Positions 23,787-36,550 are shown, numbered from the stretch's first letter. The stretch: 64,000 bases of DNA from Schistocephalus solidus (GCA_017591395.1 WEDG01005179.1:1-64000); one strand, 5' to 3'. The notes: generated by a model from the letters alone, not told the origin. Translations and numbers: made by a program.

Positions 23787-24137
23787 GTTGACGACCGGTG
23801 TTGGGAAGCAGTGAAAACTATCACTGACACAAGACCTTTATTAGGCCAACATTTCTGTGTAGTGCTTGAGCAGAGGAGCAGGGGCAAAAGAGGCAATTAC
23901 ACTGGGTCTCGCCTTCCATAGTTTCGTTTAAAGTGTTTATGGTTGTTCTTCTGGCAAGGACGGCAAGGAACGGGAGCTGCATTTCTCGTCAGTCTTCCTT
24001 GACGACACTTACGAAAGCAGTCTGCAAGGTCTTGTTGACGACTGCGTGCTTCCGTTGTTTGTCGATCACTGAATTTTCTTTACATTCAACTGCAGAACAC
24101 ATGAGAAAGCCAAAGAAACCACGAAAGACAGCAGGCT

Positions 24138-24216
24138 TCTAATTCGAATCCACGCCAAAATGGGAAGGTTTTAGTACAGCCAACGCTCTAGCCAACTGAG
24201 CTACGGGGCCCCACTG
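24138..24216 (-). repeat. tRNA-like repeat remnant
   Basis: On the minus strand GCCCCGTAGCTCAGTTGGCTAG (A box and D arm) is followed by GTGGATTCGAATTAG, a weak B box. The anticodon arm is not well paired. It is most likely a further tRNA-derived repeat or tRNA pseudogene. Confidence 0.5.
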
Positions 24217-24350
24217 GAAGCCGTGAGTATAATCACATTTATTGTAGCATAATCACGCTGATTGTAACAGAAGGGTCCCGTTGGCCGACTATGAATCCAG
24301 CATGTGTGCTCACACCTGCCACGTAGCGGTACAGCGACGAGACAGTTAGA

Positions 24351-24600
24351 TGGGCGCTCACTGATCGGTTACGGGACTCACTCGTTTATTTGTGCCTTGA
24401 GGCTCACTCTAGAGCCCAGAAAACAAAACAAGCTTGTGGCTCAGTTGGATAGAGCGTTTGACTTCTAACATACAGATCGCGAGTTTGAGCCTCGGGTGCC
24501 ACAACACCTGTGTTTTGGCATGGCTGTCTGATTACAGCTAATAAGCCATAAATGGCCATTCCATTCTCCCTTGTCCTTATCGATAATGTCATTCTATGTA
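24351..24600. repeat. Dispersed SINE: minus-strand tail joined to plus-strand head
   Basis: 24351-24420 is the reverse-oriented tail (GCGCTCACTGATCGGTTACGG). From 24428 a plus-strand copy begins with A box TGGCTCAGTTGG (24437-24448) and B box GAGTTTGAGCC (24481-24491), then the standard GGC(A)TGGCTG.CTGAT..C.GCTAATAAGCC middle to ~24600. The two parts meet without the intervening body of the reverse copy. Confidence 0.8.
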
Positions 24601-25164
24601 GCTTATTGCCAGGCGCCTCCTTTCCCATCCCCCTCTCCTCCCCTCTTCACCCCGCTAAGCCCCTGACAGAACTGCACGTCTGAAATCCCTCAACCCTCTC
24701 CTCCACACTTATTGTTTTTTTTTGAGTTGTAAACTCTTGCTATCCCTAGCCTCCCTCATCTTACTCTATGGGCCTGATTATAAATAACCGAAAACGTTTG
24801 TTTGCCGAGGTTGAATTTTTGAACGAACATGCCAGGCTGAACATACCGTAAAGCAACAGAATAGTTAGAGAATAAAGAAAGGTTAATGAAAAAAACGACA
24901 TCTGCCTAGAGCCAATTACTCCTAGCAATTGTGACATGGTTGATATAACTGAACACCAACAGCATGTTTTGTGCTAGTTGCCTCTCCAATCTTGAGGACA
25001 GGAGGAGAATTATAAGAGTCGACAGAAAAAGGAAGGTGGAACTAGTGGAAACCTGGGGTTGTGACTCGATGAACTGAATGATAAGACACGAGAATAGGAA
25101 GACCGCCCCCAATTCATACAGGCTGTCTTGCACCAAATTACAGGAAAGGTAACTATTACCATGT
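24601..25164. other. No recognisable feature
   Basis: A C-rich stretch near 24620-24710, then AT-rich sequence. No gene recognised. Confidence 0.4.
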
Positions 25165-25310
25165 CAAAATGCTAATACTAGCCTAATAAAAACCTTAACC
25201 ATAGCCCTAAACTGTATTCCCAAGCATAGCTATAAACCCTACCTCAGCCCTTCATCTACTCCCAAGTTTTAGCTTAACTCCAACCTTGACACTAACCCGT
25301 ATCATCCTGG
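25165..25310 (-). repeat. Degenerate CCCTAA-like patch
   Basis: ACCTTAACCATAGCCCTAAAC, TATAAACCCTACC, AACTCCAACCTTGACACTAACCC and similar words. The longest regular stretch is short, consistent with an old telomere-type or AACCCT-derived repeat. Confidence 0.5.
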
Positions 25311-25611
25311 GAATTAGCGCAGGACCCCGTGATAGGGGGTTCCTATTTCCGCGTCTTTGCAAGCGCTGCACCATAATTCCGCCCAAGTACCAAACCCCAA
25401 GAGAATACTGCTAACTAGTGAACACTGCCCACTGTCTTTACTGACGATGTCCCAGTGGCTGTTATTATCACCGATGATTTGCTCCTTCTGGGAGCTCGAA
25501 TACTAAGACAGCTGTCGCCATCTTACAGAGGACACGCAGGCGCGGCTGGAACATTTTATCTATGCCTGGAATGCGTCTGAGGTCCAAATTAGCATTATGC
25601 ATCTATTCCAG

Positions 25612-25802
25612 GTTTAACAAGGCTCGCTCCTGTGTTATCAAGTTCGGCAGTAAACTCTGAGAGGATGCCTCTGCTACAGTCACAGTCGTCCAATGATTGT
25701 GCTTCTGGTGTGAGCACGAGCATTGGCTCACCAATCAGTGACGTCGGGGTGGAGCAGGCTGCGAACGCCTCTCAGCCATCCTGTGGTCTTAGCGTCATTT
25801 TC
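25612..25802 (+). CDS. Weak candidate exon, Ser-rich
   Basis: An open frame runs from a possible acceptor (CTATTCCAG at 25603-25611) to a possible but poor donor (TTC|GTAGTC at 25802). The peptide is Ser- and Asn-rich (SSSAVNSERMPLLQSQSSND, then CASGVSTSIGSPISDVGVEQ), unlike the low-complexity frames around it. Entry phase 1 and exit phase 0 would fit the candidate exon at 26187. No domain is recognised. It could equally be a chance open frame. Any link to the zinc-finger gene is inference from position and strand only. Confidence 0.2.
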
Positions 25803-26186
25803 GTAGTCGCAAGAGGAGAGATCGAGAGAGAGAGAGAGGCAGGGGGGACAGAAACAGAGACGTCTTCATTCGCCCAACTCCTCCTCCTTCTCTACTTCAA
25901 CTATGAGCGATAGAGATTGGCAGGAAGAATGTGGGGAAGACTAGATATTGGCCAGACGGGGGGAAAATGAATGGGTGATGCGCGGTCGGTGGCTGGCAGG
26001 AGCGATAAGGGGGGTAAGGATGGATAAGTCCAAATCTTTACTGCTGGTGTTGACCGGTCAGAGTATGCGTGGTGTAGAAGGGGGGCGAGAGGGGGGGTGG
26101 GAAGTGAGAAGGGACAGGGATTGAGGACTCATGCTACGCCCTGCCACTGTCCTCCGCTAATCGCTCAACCTACTGCGGCCGTCAAG

Positions 26187-26319
26187 CTGGCGTGGGCAAG
26201 CGAAATGGAGAAGCATTTACAATCGAGAGTAGACTTTGCCGACCGGATGCCCGACGCTGAATTATACCCTTCTTCAGTCATCCATCCCTTCAGCAGTTTT
26301 CTGCAGAACAGCATCAATG
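26187..26319 (+). CDS. Candidate internal exon upstream of the MECOM-like last exon
   Basis: The frame is open and ends at AATG|GTGAGT (26319/26320), close to an ideal splice donor. The peptide before it reads EMEKHLQSRVDFADRMPDAE and then LYPSSVIHPFSSFLQNSIN. The donor leaves one nucleotide (G) of a Gly codon. The last exon at 49898 begins with GC, so joining gives GGC (Gly) in frame. The start is uncertain: an AG at 26185-26186 preceded by a pyrimidine-rich tract and a CTAAT branch-point-like motif is the best acceptor. The aromatic/Pro-rich peptide is reminiscent of the segment before the CtBP motifs in EVI1-type proteins, but that similarity is loose. Phase agreement alone has a one-in-three chance. 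Confidence 0.4.
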
Positions 26320-26804
26320 GTGAGTTGTGCCATTCTTACAACTTCCTTACTGCGTGTACACTAATGCAGAGATTTATGGTCACGAGTTGCATTCTTAAAA
26401 TCCAAGTAAATCATTTCTTTTCACCATGCTGGTTGTTTCGGATAATACCTCTTTGTATGATGGACTTAGTAATTCTGCTAAACTGCATTGACTATCTCAA
26501 GTCCACAACTGGTAGTTTCATGATGCAGCAAAAGTTCATTTAGCCGAAGTTTGCAGATCACTGTAACAGGAATTGGTTTTCTTGCAGTATTTAGAGGAGT
26601 AGAACAATAGTCACTAATAGAATCGAACAGTTGAGGCTCGGGTAAGGAAGTATGACAGAATAAACCTGAAACTGTGCGTTCCTTTATCGAAGCTTTCGGG
26701 CCCTTACTGACCAAGAGAGGGTCTCGAGGACAGAGCTCAAGGCAGGCTGTGAACGGATTGAAGTCAAAAAGGCTGACAGGGACTCGGTCAATAGTTATAT
26801 ACAT

Positions 26805-26877
26805 GGTTGGCTGATGACGGCTTATTAGCCAGAAATGGCCATTTCAGTCTCCCTGGTCTTTGCCAGTTATATCTTTC

Positions 26878-26936
<59 letters not shown>
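26805..26936 (+). repeat. SINE middle fragment followed by (TA)n
   Basis: 26805-26873 matches the conserved SINE middle (GGCTGATGACGGCTTATTAGC, GAAATGGCCATTTCAGTCTCC). A 57-bp TA run follows directly at 26880-26936. Head and tail of the SINE are absent. Confidence 0.85.
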
Positions 26937-26940
<4 letters not shown>

Positions 26941-27245
26941 CCGCAAAGAGAACGCTGGGGGACCCACTGAGGAGCCGAACCCACGTTGCTAAGTCACGCA
27001 GCAGCAGAAATATAGGAGAAACACGTGTCTGGGCTTTTGGCTAGTACCTATGTCGGGATGTAAGGTATAACGTCTTTGCCATAACACCAGGAGCAGCAAG
27101 CACTACACTCTGATGACGGAAGCGAGAAGGCTTTCAAAACGTCCGTAAAAATATAATTTGGTCTATGAACTCGCCCCCTCTTCTTCTTCGTCTTCTTCAG
27201 GAGATGATGAACGCGATAAGATATCGGGACCTCGAATCTTTATGC
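26937..27245. other. Possible Penelope-like 3' end, otherwise unassigned
   Basis: CTCTGATGACGGAAGCGAGAAGG near 27110 and a TTC-rich tract at 27180-27200 recall the 3' ends of Penelope-like elements, but the evidence is thin. Confidence 0.25.
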
Positions 27246-27362
27246 ATATATATATATATGGTATGTAGGCGCTCACCGTTTAGTTACAGGACTCACTAGT
27301 TCCTTTCTGCCTTGGGGCTCACACTCGAGCCCCGCCAGCAGCCAAACAGCGGTTAGTAGTAG
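27246..27362 (-). repeat. (TA)n plus reverse-oriented SINE tail
   Basis: A short TA run (27246-27260) abuts a minus-strand SINE tail, GGCGCTCACCGTTTAGTTACAGG to GAGCCCCGCCAGCAGCC and the GCGG..AGTAGTAG block. In element orientation the TA run is the 3' tail. Confidence 0.8.
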
Positions 27363-28500
27363 TATGTATTTGCCTGCTCATACTAGCCTACAGGACGCCT
27401 GGATTTATGAAAAACGACGTTATTTTACATACTGTGTCAATATTGCCACGCATATCGTTGCTGCTCCTTTATCTCTCAAATGGATTCTAATATGTTAGCG
27501 GTGGTTCAGATACACAGCCTTATGCTTCCAGAGTGTGGACAGCCTTTTACCCTGACTATTAAACAGTAATATGGTCAAAAGTAGAATACAGTTCAGTGCA
27601 CTCAAACCGAGAAACAATGTTCACCCAATAGCAGGTTAACCAATATGATGTGGCTCTGTGCAATTCAAGGGAGGAGCAGGGTTTCTGGAGGAAGGCCTGG
27701 TCTTTCAGGGACTCGTACAATACTGAGCAAGGGCTAGTCAGTTTCTGGGTCCACGCGTTCGAAAGTTTACATCTACAACATGCAGAACGCATCCCAATTG
27801 CTACGATAGGACGTATTCCAAATACAATAAAGGTACTTTTTAGATTTACCTTAGCGAAAAAATAACAAACATGACCTGTCCAAATGACCATAAAACATAT
27901 TTTATTGCTAGACAAAACACAGCGCACTTCGGGTGAAGGCGGAGTAACGGAAGCTTGCGCAATACTGAATAGATATAGGGGTACCTGTGACAAGGACAAC
28001 AGTAGATAACTCAAAAGATGGATAGTATCGATCATAAACGAGAAGGACGATATCAGTTTTCACATTGAAAACAAGGCAAAATCCTCGTGCTTGAGTAACA
28101 AGACGAGATGTACTTATTTTCCCATTGATTTTGTTCCCGTCTTGTAAAACCACCGTATTCATGGCTCGCTATTGAGTGACCGCATAAGAACTTTTATTAT
28201 AGTGATATAAATGGATGGCCACATTGGGTCATAGTTAATCCTTTTTGTTTTGAAACAAAAAGGTAAGATAAGTAGACATTTTCCTGTGCTTAGTGAACTA
28301 TTGTTATGCCTAGCACGGGGGGGTTGCATTGGGAGAATAAAGTAAATTCTAAAACTTTTATATCCAACTGTCCTCCTTCTTACAACCATCCCTCAGGCAT
28401 TACAGATAAAGAAAATGCAGACACTTAAAATGATGATTTCTATGAACCAACAAGAACTGACAATAGTAGTAAGCTAAAAATACTGTCAACATTTCACGTG
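27363..28500. other. No recognisable gene
   Basis: A 158-codon minus frame at 27559-28035 has scattered hydrophobic stretches but no domain I recognise and no clear start context or splice sites. I treat it as chance. Confidence 0.4.
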
Positions 28501-28705
28501 ACAGTTCAACTGTCGTTACCGACGATGCCCACCGTGTGCCCTGCAGCACGGTGGGAGCAGGGAGAGTGAGCTACGCATGACTTAGTTTATAGTGGTGGCT
28601 GTCTTGCGCCGCATCTACCGCACTCACTCATCCTATCTCACTTGGGTCCGGTGTCAAGACAGAATCAAGAAAACCGGTGGCATGATCGTACTCAGGTGAA
28701 TAGCG
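28501..28705 (+). repeat. Family B repeat, 5' half
   Basis: ACAGTTCAACTGTCGTTACCG, GACTTAGTTTATAGTGGTGGC, CGCCGCATCTACCGCACTCAC and GTCAAGACAGAATCAAGAAAACCGG appear in the family B order. It ends after the GACAGA..CAAGAAAACCGG block. Confidence 0.7.
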
Positions 28706-31552
28706 CGGCGTGAATACGTACTAAGGCGTGCAACAACATCTCAGAAATAACACGTAAAAGTGATACAATTGAAGTTTAAAATGGGAAGTGAACATTGTTT
28801 CACAAAAGTGCGAAATCAAACTGTTTAACATACTTCATGTCCCAGTACGCTAATCCGTGGGTTTAAATTGCTCCAAAAATGTGGTGCGGGACCGTTGGAA
28901 TCGTGTATTTCATGCAGTACTTATCGTATAAAAACAAAAGCGGATACTTTTTTACACATTTCCCAAAATTTTCGCCATATTCCTGTCTCATTTTTTGGTT
29001 TATAATCTTCGTGCTATTGGTGTGAGGTTTGGACAGGGACAGAGCCATTTGCCATCGCACTGATATTGAGAGAGCATGCCTAAAGTATGACCATGCCCAA
29101 CTTAAAATCCATGTTTTCATTGGCTTGCATCGGGTTGCCTTCTGCATTTGTTTTTCGACATCGGAAGTGCTGCCCTCGATGATATGAACACCATGTTACT
29201 TTCTCTGGAATAAAATTGTCAGCCAATGTCTGAATATCTGCACTAATGGCAACGCAGTTAAACTATCTTCCTATTATCTACTTGCTTGATAACCGAATGC
29301 GCCATAAAACCACCGCAAAAGAATATTTGCTAACTCTATACGACAAAACAATGACGGAATCGAGCTTTTCAGATCGGCTAGCGCGGATCGTCACGCGGGC
29401 TGAGGTACAATCCGCGGCATTCCCGAGACCGGCAAGACCAAAGACGGTCACAGGAGTACTAATGACAAATTTTACGGACAAGTTTCAAAACTTAAACGGT
29501 TCAGGGCTTGGTAGGACAGGCAAGGCTTAAATAACTGCGTGTATGTGGTGACATTATAGGGGCTTTGTTGCTGTCGGTACCGTTCTATCATGCACTAGGA
29601 ACAGCCGGCAAAAATGACGATAAGGTGATAGTAGAGATTGCTGAGTTCAGGGGTTACAGCGTGGTCCGGGACTGATTTCATGAGGATGGTGTTTATATTG
29701 TAGTTTAAGCTCGAAGACTGAACACCTGGAAGCTTTCGGGTTTATCCCAGAATCAGGTGCTTTTTTGCAATTCAAGGGCATTCAAGCACACAATAGGACA
29801 TAAAATGAGTGAGAAAAACCACGTGATGAATAAAATCCCATGAGTAAAATCCTTGCATTCGGCCATCAACTAGTTTATTTAGAGGAAAATTGTGGTCAAA
29901 TTTGCATTTACTATAATAATACTTTTTTGTTTAAAGATTATACCGCTTTATAACAGTCACAGGTAGCATAAATCAAAAGAGTTTCATATTCCAACTATTG
30001 GAATTTTTAGGCCATTATAAGTGTTGTTTCTAGGCATTCCTTGACAAAAATCTTTAAAACATCAGTTTAACTCATAATTACCGTGTTTCAATCCATCTGC
30101 ACGTCAACTAAGTAACACAGTTTTGAATTAGTTCATATTTAAACAAAATACCAGAAAAAGTTGACGCACAGAAATTGTTGGTGATCTGACAACCCCTGTT
30201 TAAAGAGGTCGTAAAATGCATTTTTTTGTACACAAATTCGATTATTTCATTGAGTTATAGTCCGCGATAGGAAACATAGATGATCTCCGAACCTGGCGGC
30301 CAGAACAACATGAACACACAGTCACATTCAAAAGGCTGGTGTTTCGAAACTTACAGAGAACAAGCCGTCGTACAATAAAACAAGCGATCGAATTTACCAA
30401 AGGATAGCAGTAAAACTTGATCAGAGGTGGCCTAAAATAGCGTCCCTGCCTCCGCTTCCTACAGAGTAATGACCCATCTACTGGTTGCAAGTGTACACTG
30501 TTTCTATGAGTAGTAAATAGAACTATTTAAAGCTTCAAAGTGCCATTGCAAGGATCAGATCCAAGAAGCACAGTGTATGCTTGCTAAAAATGTCATTGAA
30601 CCGGTGCTCCTCACAGTCATTCTTCATTACTGTAAGTTGAGCGTTCATTTTTCCTTAGAATTTATAGTTGGTGTTTACGACAGATTTGCGTACTTTTACT
30701 GATTCTGCTGTTAATACTCGGCGGCCATGTTGTGACTTCACTCACGGGGTAGTTGCTACCTTCTCTGTGGCTGTCTCTGAGGTGCTGAGGTGCGAGTAGG
30801 AATCCGTAACTTCAGGTCAGTAAAAGTTTCGACCCACCGATCGCATCTTCTTTAGGAAACTCGCCTTTTTGCTTCTAGTGGTGATTAGAGCTTTGGTTAT
30901 TTTTAAAACCGTACTTGCACTTGCAGATGTGGGCTTAAACCCAGTGAGATCGTTGGATTTTTCACAAACGGACCAGATTAATAAATATATTTTTATACTT
31001 GTCTTGAGAAAATGGTAGGTTATCTTACATGAGGACAGAAAACTTCAACTTCCTTTATTGGCATTCATTGTGCTACCTGCAGGATTCTGTTTGTTGGAGT
31101 GTTTTTATGAATTTTTCTCCATCTTGCGTTTATGGTAATTATATGTAATTACACAATAACGTAAGAATCACTTTCGAAATTCGGTAGTGCTATTTTTGTA
31201 ACCATGACCGTTTAGCAAAACAAAAGTTACAACTCTATGTGGCCAACTATCTACGTAAATAAAATTATGAGTTTTATATGAAAATCCTCAGAAAATAAAC
31301 AGAATAAAAGATACATTCAAAGAAGTGTCTTAATTAGGATTTGACAGTTTGAACTACGGGGGGTCCCCTAAAAAGGGAAATATTTAGTTAAGTTTTTTTA
31401 TTTGCAATAAAATCTTTAAAATGCTACTACCCTTCAAAACTACTGTCAATTAGAGGATACGCGCTTGTCCCCATGGGTTTTCCCCTTTTCGAAACATCTT
31501 TATTATATTTTTTTCTGAACTTATGCTCTTAAGTGCTTCCAATTACTTTTTT
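28706..31552. other. AT-rich stretch without recognisable gene
   Basis: Only frames under 100 codons. Plus and minus frames at 29246-29530 show no domain. No copy of the repeat families found elsewhere is visible. Confidence 0.45.
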
Positions 31553-31945
31553 CTTAACTCCTTCTTTCTTCTGACAAACGATTTTCCTAGGGTTTTCTCA
31601 AGTTATGGCAATACAAGAAAGTCACAGGAGAGGAGTTAGGTCGGGCGACTAAGGGGGTGGGAAACCCTTGTCATGCCGTTTTCTGTCAAAGCTGCTTTTA
31701 TTTTGAATGTTGTATGGGCAGGCGAGTTGGCATGATGAGCATGACAACTCAGGTCATTTTTTTCGCACTGCCTCACGCAATACCTTCAGTCCTTGTAATG
31801 CTGGTCCACTCTGGTGACGCCACCACGGGAACGAATCCTTCGATGTCAAAAAATCGAGCTTTCATTGAGGTGTTGCTTCTTGTAATCACTAAATCGCCGA
31901 GGAAGTTGGGGGTTACCAAAATCATTCCTTCTGTCCACTGCGATA
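31553..31945 (-). mobile_element. Mariner-type transposase remnant
   Basis: Minus-strand translation in two frames gives FFDIEGF (31860-31837), FVPRGGVTRVDQHYKD, then CHAHHANSPAHTTF (31748 down), NGMTRVSHPLSRPT and CDFLVLP*LEKTLGKSF. These are colinear with the mariner block FFD..G.VH..FVP.GQTV, LHHDNAPAHTA, HPPYSPDLAPCDFFLFPKLK..LKG. The Asp of the HHDN motif (second catalytic Asp) reads Ala here. Stops and a frameshift are present. Terminal inverted repeats were not found. The N-terminal DNA-binding part and the last acidic residue region cannot be read. Confidence 0.7.
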
Positions 31946-33384
31946 ATTTCTCATGAACGCTACTCGGCCAACTCAGCAGGAAGAGTGGTGAGTAAAAGTA
32001 CTGAGAGGGAGAAAGCAGCACTTTTGGCCAACTTGACTACAGAAAACAATTCTCGTTTTCTTCGGTACACCCTCGTAATGTACCGCAACTGTGAGTGCTG
32101 TTGGATCACTAACGAGTGCAATTCCTTTCTACATGCTCATGAGAACGAGGTGAACAGCATTCCACATGTTTTGTTAGATTGGCGTTCACGAATCTGACTG
32201 ATTACTAAGAGGATGACATTCTTTCGAGTTTGCCTTCGAAGCTCAGCTTGGAATCAAAGCTGGTTGTGGCATAGTGAACAGTTATGAACATTAGGGGAGG
32301 GGGTCACTGACAGTCCTTGGAGAGGGAAAATGTTCCTCCTGACTCCTTTACCGCCCACACCCATTAAGTACTTTTCTGTGGGCATTTAAGTGAACTGTTC
32401 CAATAATGTCAAGACCTGTCGATGGTCCTCCTGAAAATTCAAAGCCGCAGCATAGTGGCATTCAAAGAGCAATCCTGACTGAGTATCGGAAAAAACCATT
32501 CCTCGCTTCCACTTGTTTCTCGACACTAGTTCTCGATGTACGCTCTTATTTGACTTATGCAGACATCATGACGAAGTAGAATTCCCAGATGCCCAAAAAG
32601 TCTCCGAAACCGGCCAATTTATGCAGTGTGTACCTTATTCTATGTGAGACAGTTGGCTTTTGCTCAGACAGAAATTTATTGGTTGGCCTTCCGAAATCAG
32701 CACTACTAGGTTGCAGAGATTCCTCAAACCCTGCCCATGGTAAACAGTAAAAATGTCTGGCTGCGCATCCTTTGAAGATAAGGCCAAGACGAGCCCGTTG
32801 GCTAAACCCGCGCGAGGAATCCCACTGAGCAAACACAGCAGAGCACAGAATGTCGCTAGCATCTGGAATTTCTCACGACACTCCGAGTGTGTCAGGTGCG
32901 GTCTTCGCATTCATGCGCACGTGCCCACACCGCCTCGTACAGCATCACTGGTAGATTCCCTCCTCTTACTCCTCCTCCTCCTCCACACCAGCGAAAAGCT
33001 TCTTTCCGCGACACCGAATGGATGCGCGTAGCACTGCCTGCCAAGTTGTCTGGCCCCAATGAGCTGCTGAGTTCTCTTTTTCCTTAAAGCGGTATTGGCC
33101 GACAAGAAGGTCTATAAAAAAACATTTCGGACGGCAAAACCCACCCAGACACCGCCGACGAGTACTGCTCCCACTAGGGACTCGCTGAGTTCTTAGACCT
33201 AATCACGTGTAAGTAGCCGTAACCAGTCCAGAAAGTAATTGGGTCAGTAGTATACTGACTAGACGTTGCCTTGTGATCCTGCACTTGTTAAGCCACCTAC
33301 CCCAAAACCCACCCTACCAACTAGCTTGCCAATCAACGCGTGAGCTGGCAACGTTTACTGGGTGGTCAGCACTCGTTTCGCTAG
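31946..33384. other. No recognisable gene
   Basis: Frames up to 93 codons, none with a known domain. A mixed GC content region without family matches. Confidence 0.4.
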
Positions 33385-33750
33385 ACAGGTCGACCGTCGT
33401 AATCCGACGATGTCCACCGTATGCTCCATGGAAGGGTGCAGCAGGGACGGTGACTTGCGCGTGATTTAGTTTAAAGTGATAGTAGCCTTGCGCTGCAGCT
33501 ACCGCACTCTCTCCTCCTCCCCCACCTGAGCCCGGTGTCAAGACAGAGTCAAGAAAACCGGAGGCGGGAGAGGACGCAGGTGGCTGGCGCGGCTGGGTCC
33601 CCTAAGTCCTAGCCGCCCTAGGCGTGCCACCACACCTCCATGTTCGGCATTTGTTATGGGAGCTCAACCCGAATAACGCCTGCCACGCCCTAATGTCCCC
33701 CCCCGTGTTGGTCCAACGCATCTACCACGTGGCCCGTTTAGGGGGCACCC
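33385..33750 (+). repeat. Family B repeat, best full-length copy
   Basis: It starts ACAGGTCGACCGTCGTAATC and ends GGCCCGTTTAGGGGGCACC, with all intermediate blocks: GGGACGGTGACTTGCGCGTG, GTTTAAAGTGATAGTAGC, the CTCTCTCCTCCTCCC tract, GTCAAGACAGAGTCAAGAAA, CCGGAGGCGGGAGAGGACGC and TAACGCCTGCCACGCCCTAA. It gives ~366 bp as the family length. No open frame spans it. Confidence 0.8.
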
Positions 33751-35019
33751 CATTTCGCTAAACAGAAGCAGGGGTCACATGCATGCTTTTCAGGCATCAG
33801 GCCACACTCCTGGCTCTTTCGTAGCGCAAGCGCTCAGATACTGAGGCCCGGGTCGTGAAAGCTGGAAGGAGCATTACGCGTCGAGCAGGCATAGATAGTG
33901 ACTTTTTGCCTTTCCAGTCATTGCGTCTACGCCCATCTCTCCGGTCGTCACAACGTTTTTTGCCGTTGGGTGTGGGGAAGAGGGCGGGGGAAGGCGCGAG
34001 AGTGACCGCGTATGTCTTCATTAGGATGATCACACTTGCTTGAAAGTCACCGCGAGAACGCTGCCGTTTCCGTCGCTGACAACGGGTTAACTTTCTAAGT
34101 GACTACCTCCACTTCGCGGGACTCGGTGAAGCACGGACTAAACCGTTTTTGGTTGATTTCCGCTCTCCTTTCAGGAAAAGACAGCAGTTCAAAGAGTTAC
34201 GCCATTAAAATATAAAAACTTTGACACCTAGACCAAGTGAGGACCCGGGAGGGGAGGGGGGATGTAGAGTTCAAATTATGCTTAGAGAGGACGTCAGAAT
34301 GTAGGAGACGCTCGCAAAGACAAGCTCATCTATACATGTTATCCGTTGAACATCTTTCCAGCTACTTGTCTAGATCAAAGACAGGAAGAAAAGCACTGTT
34401 TAAATATGTATTTGTTCGCTGATGAACCTTATCCTCTCGTTTTCACAAGAAAGCTTACATGACGACTTATTTTATGCATGAAATTAGGCCTTTGACAAAC
34501 TTTATATGGTCTCGATCTTCTACATAACCCTTCACCCCGGCAAGACAGGTAGACTAGGAACACTCCATATTACAAGGCGTTTTGCTCTTGATTACGATTA
34601 GGATTAGTGCTGAGGGCGGGGCACAGGAGTGCTTTTGAAGGGATGATGCTCCTCAGCTTTCGAAAGAGTGCTAATTTCCGTATCTTTTGAAACAATAACT
34701 GAGTTTTAAATTACCTCCCAGTTTGAGAAGCCCTTCCGTGTACATTTTCCAAGAAAACACCCCATTAAGTGTCTGTCAATGCACCTAGAGGAGATCGTAA
34801 AATTGTGTTAAGGGCATGAAGGAAGCTGCATACTTTGTAACCATCAGTAGCGAGACTGGAAGACAATTGACTGGAGGAATACGGTAAGGATGACCTGATG
34901 GTGGCCTATTAAGGAGACGGGACAAGGAACCGCCCACAATACATGTGGCCTTTGGCCCTATTCCGGGAGCTTAAGTTCAGGATGAAGTTGAGTGCTCGGG
35001 CCCTCTTGGGTAAGGTTTG
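33751..35019. other. No recognisable gene; GC- and CpG-rich at 33840-34100
   Basis: 33840-34100 has many CG dinucleotides, unlike the AT-rich flanks, but no TATA box, initiator or exon was identified. Confidence 0.35.
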
Positions 35020-35160
35020 AGGTTCGAGTTAAGGTGTTAGAGGGAGTTAGGATCAGGTTAAGGGGTTTGCGTTCGTGTCAATTATGGTGTTTGAACTTAG
35101 GGTTAATAGTAAGGTTAATAGTAAGGTTAATAGTAAGGGTTAATAGTAAGGCTACAGTTT
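35020..35160 (+). repeat. Degenerate TTAGG-like patch with 12-bp tandem repeat
   Basis: GGTTTGAGGTTCGAGTTAAGG and GAGTTAGGATCAGGTTAAGG words lead into four copies of GGTTAATAGTAA(G) at 35101-35151. Confidence 0.65.
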
Positions 35161-36550
35161 AGTCTATAAAGGCATCGCTAATAAGTGACAAAATGAGCAC
35201 TGCTCGGTTATTTTTCTGATCTGTACTTAAAGAGGAAATTGGAAGTACAATCATCAAACACCACGTTACGCAAACGCTTACGAGGAGAATCAACGTCGAC
35301 CAGCTCTTCGGCCTATGTAAGATCTCTAACTTGGAAGGATAGGAGAGACTCGCAGACAGCTTTTCATAACTGTCGATGACTGATGTGCATACAAGGCCTA
35401 ACAACCATATCTAATATCTTCTGGATTTACCCGCAAGTGAACTTTTGGACTAAATTTTCTCTTGGCTTTATTAGGACCCAGGTTAAATTTAAAATTATCC
35501 TCATAGTAATACCTTGACGTACTCCGGTGCAATGGAAACAATTTCATGCAGCTGCTCCTCGCTTTATGAAAATCCTAAGACGTTTCCTTATGGACGTTTA
35601 AGCTCCAAAATCGGGCTTTCTTCCGCCAGTTTGATCCATTCTATCTGCTATGTTCAAGCTGACTTACATGGAGTGAGTGAGCCAGGGAGACAGCGAGAGA
35701 ACACTGTTTTTTGAATTAGAAAGCAATTTCCGCAAACATGGCTCTACGTTCCATTGCCCAAGACAAGCGAAAAATACAGATTACATCACTGTGTAGGCGG
35801 TTCTTTTAGTCAGGGACCTAGAGCCATGACCAGCAGACAGCGTCATTAGTTAGCGCAAATAAGCAAAGAAGGCCATCCGTTTTTCGCGCGCAAACCGAGG
35901 AGGACAAGCGTTCGTTTATTGTGAAAAGTCAGCTGTCAGTTTCACCCCAAAGTTCGGATTACTCTAGCCAATCGAAATCCTTTCAGATTGTTTGTTGATC
36001 TAAATAAAGTATATTATCTGCGTTAATGTGGGCAAATCTAATGACCCATTTAATAAACGGAGACAATATAAGGAAATTGACAACTGCGCAATCAATGACC
36101 GATCACACACCGTCAAATGATTCTCGACAGACACACATAAAAAGTATATTAGGCTAGCCAATTACCAGAAAAAAATTGGTTTCCAGTCAAATAAAACCCA
36201 TCATAGGGTGTTCATACCATATATACACAGCATTACGTGAAAATCTGTTGATCGAATGCAAAACGGAAAAGACCGCATTAGTGCCAATTGGATTATCTTG
36301 CACATTATATATTTTAATTAACTCTGCTAGGATCAGAAACAACGCAGAAACCCGGGTCCATGTCAATTTTTTCAGAATTCAATTATTTATTCAGTTTTAT
36401 TATTATTGCTTAACCGATTTTCCGCTTTCCTATTCTGGTTCGCCGGAGGATCCGGGTTTCAGGTGGTTTGCACAACAAGGACTATGGTGTGTAAACTTTT
36501 TAGATTTGCTGGATTTGTATGGGATTAAAAAGGAGCACTTTACATTCTCT
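35161..36550. other. No recognisable gene
   Basis: A 155-codon frame at 36176-36643 overlaps the SINE at its 3' end and has no domain. Treated as non-coding. Confidence 0.4.

Noticed and set aside
27559..28035. 158-codon minus-strand ORF
   Set aside because: No recognisable domain, low protein-like character and an overlapping plus-strand frame. No splice or start context.
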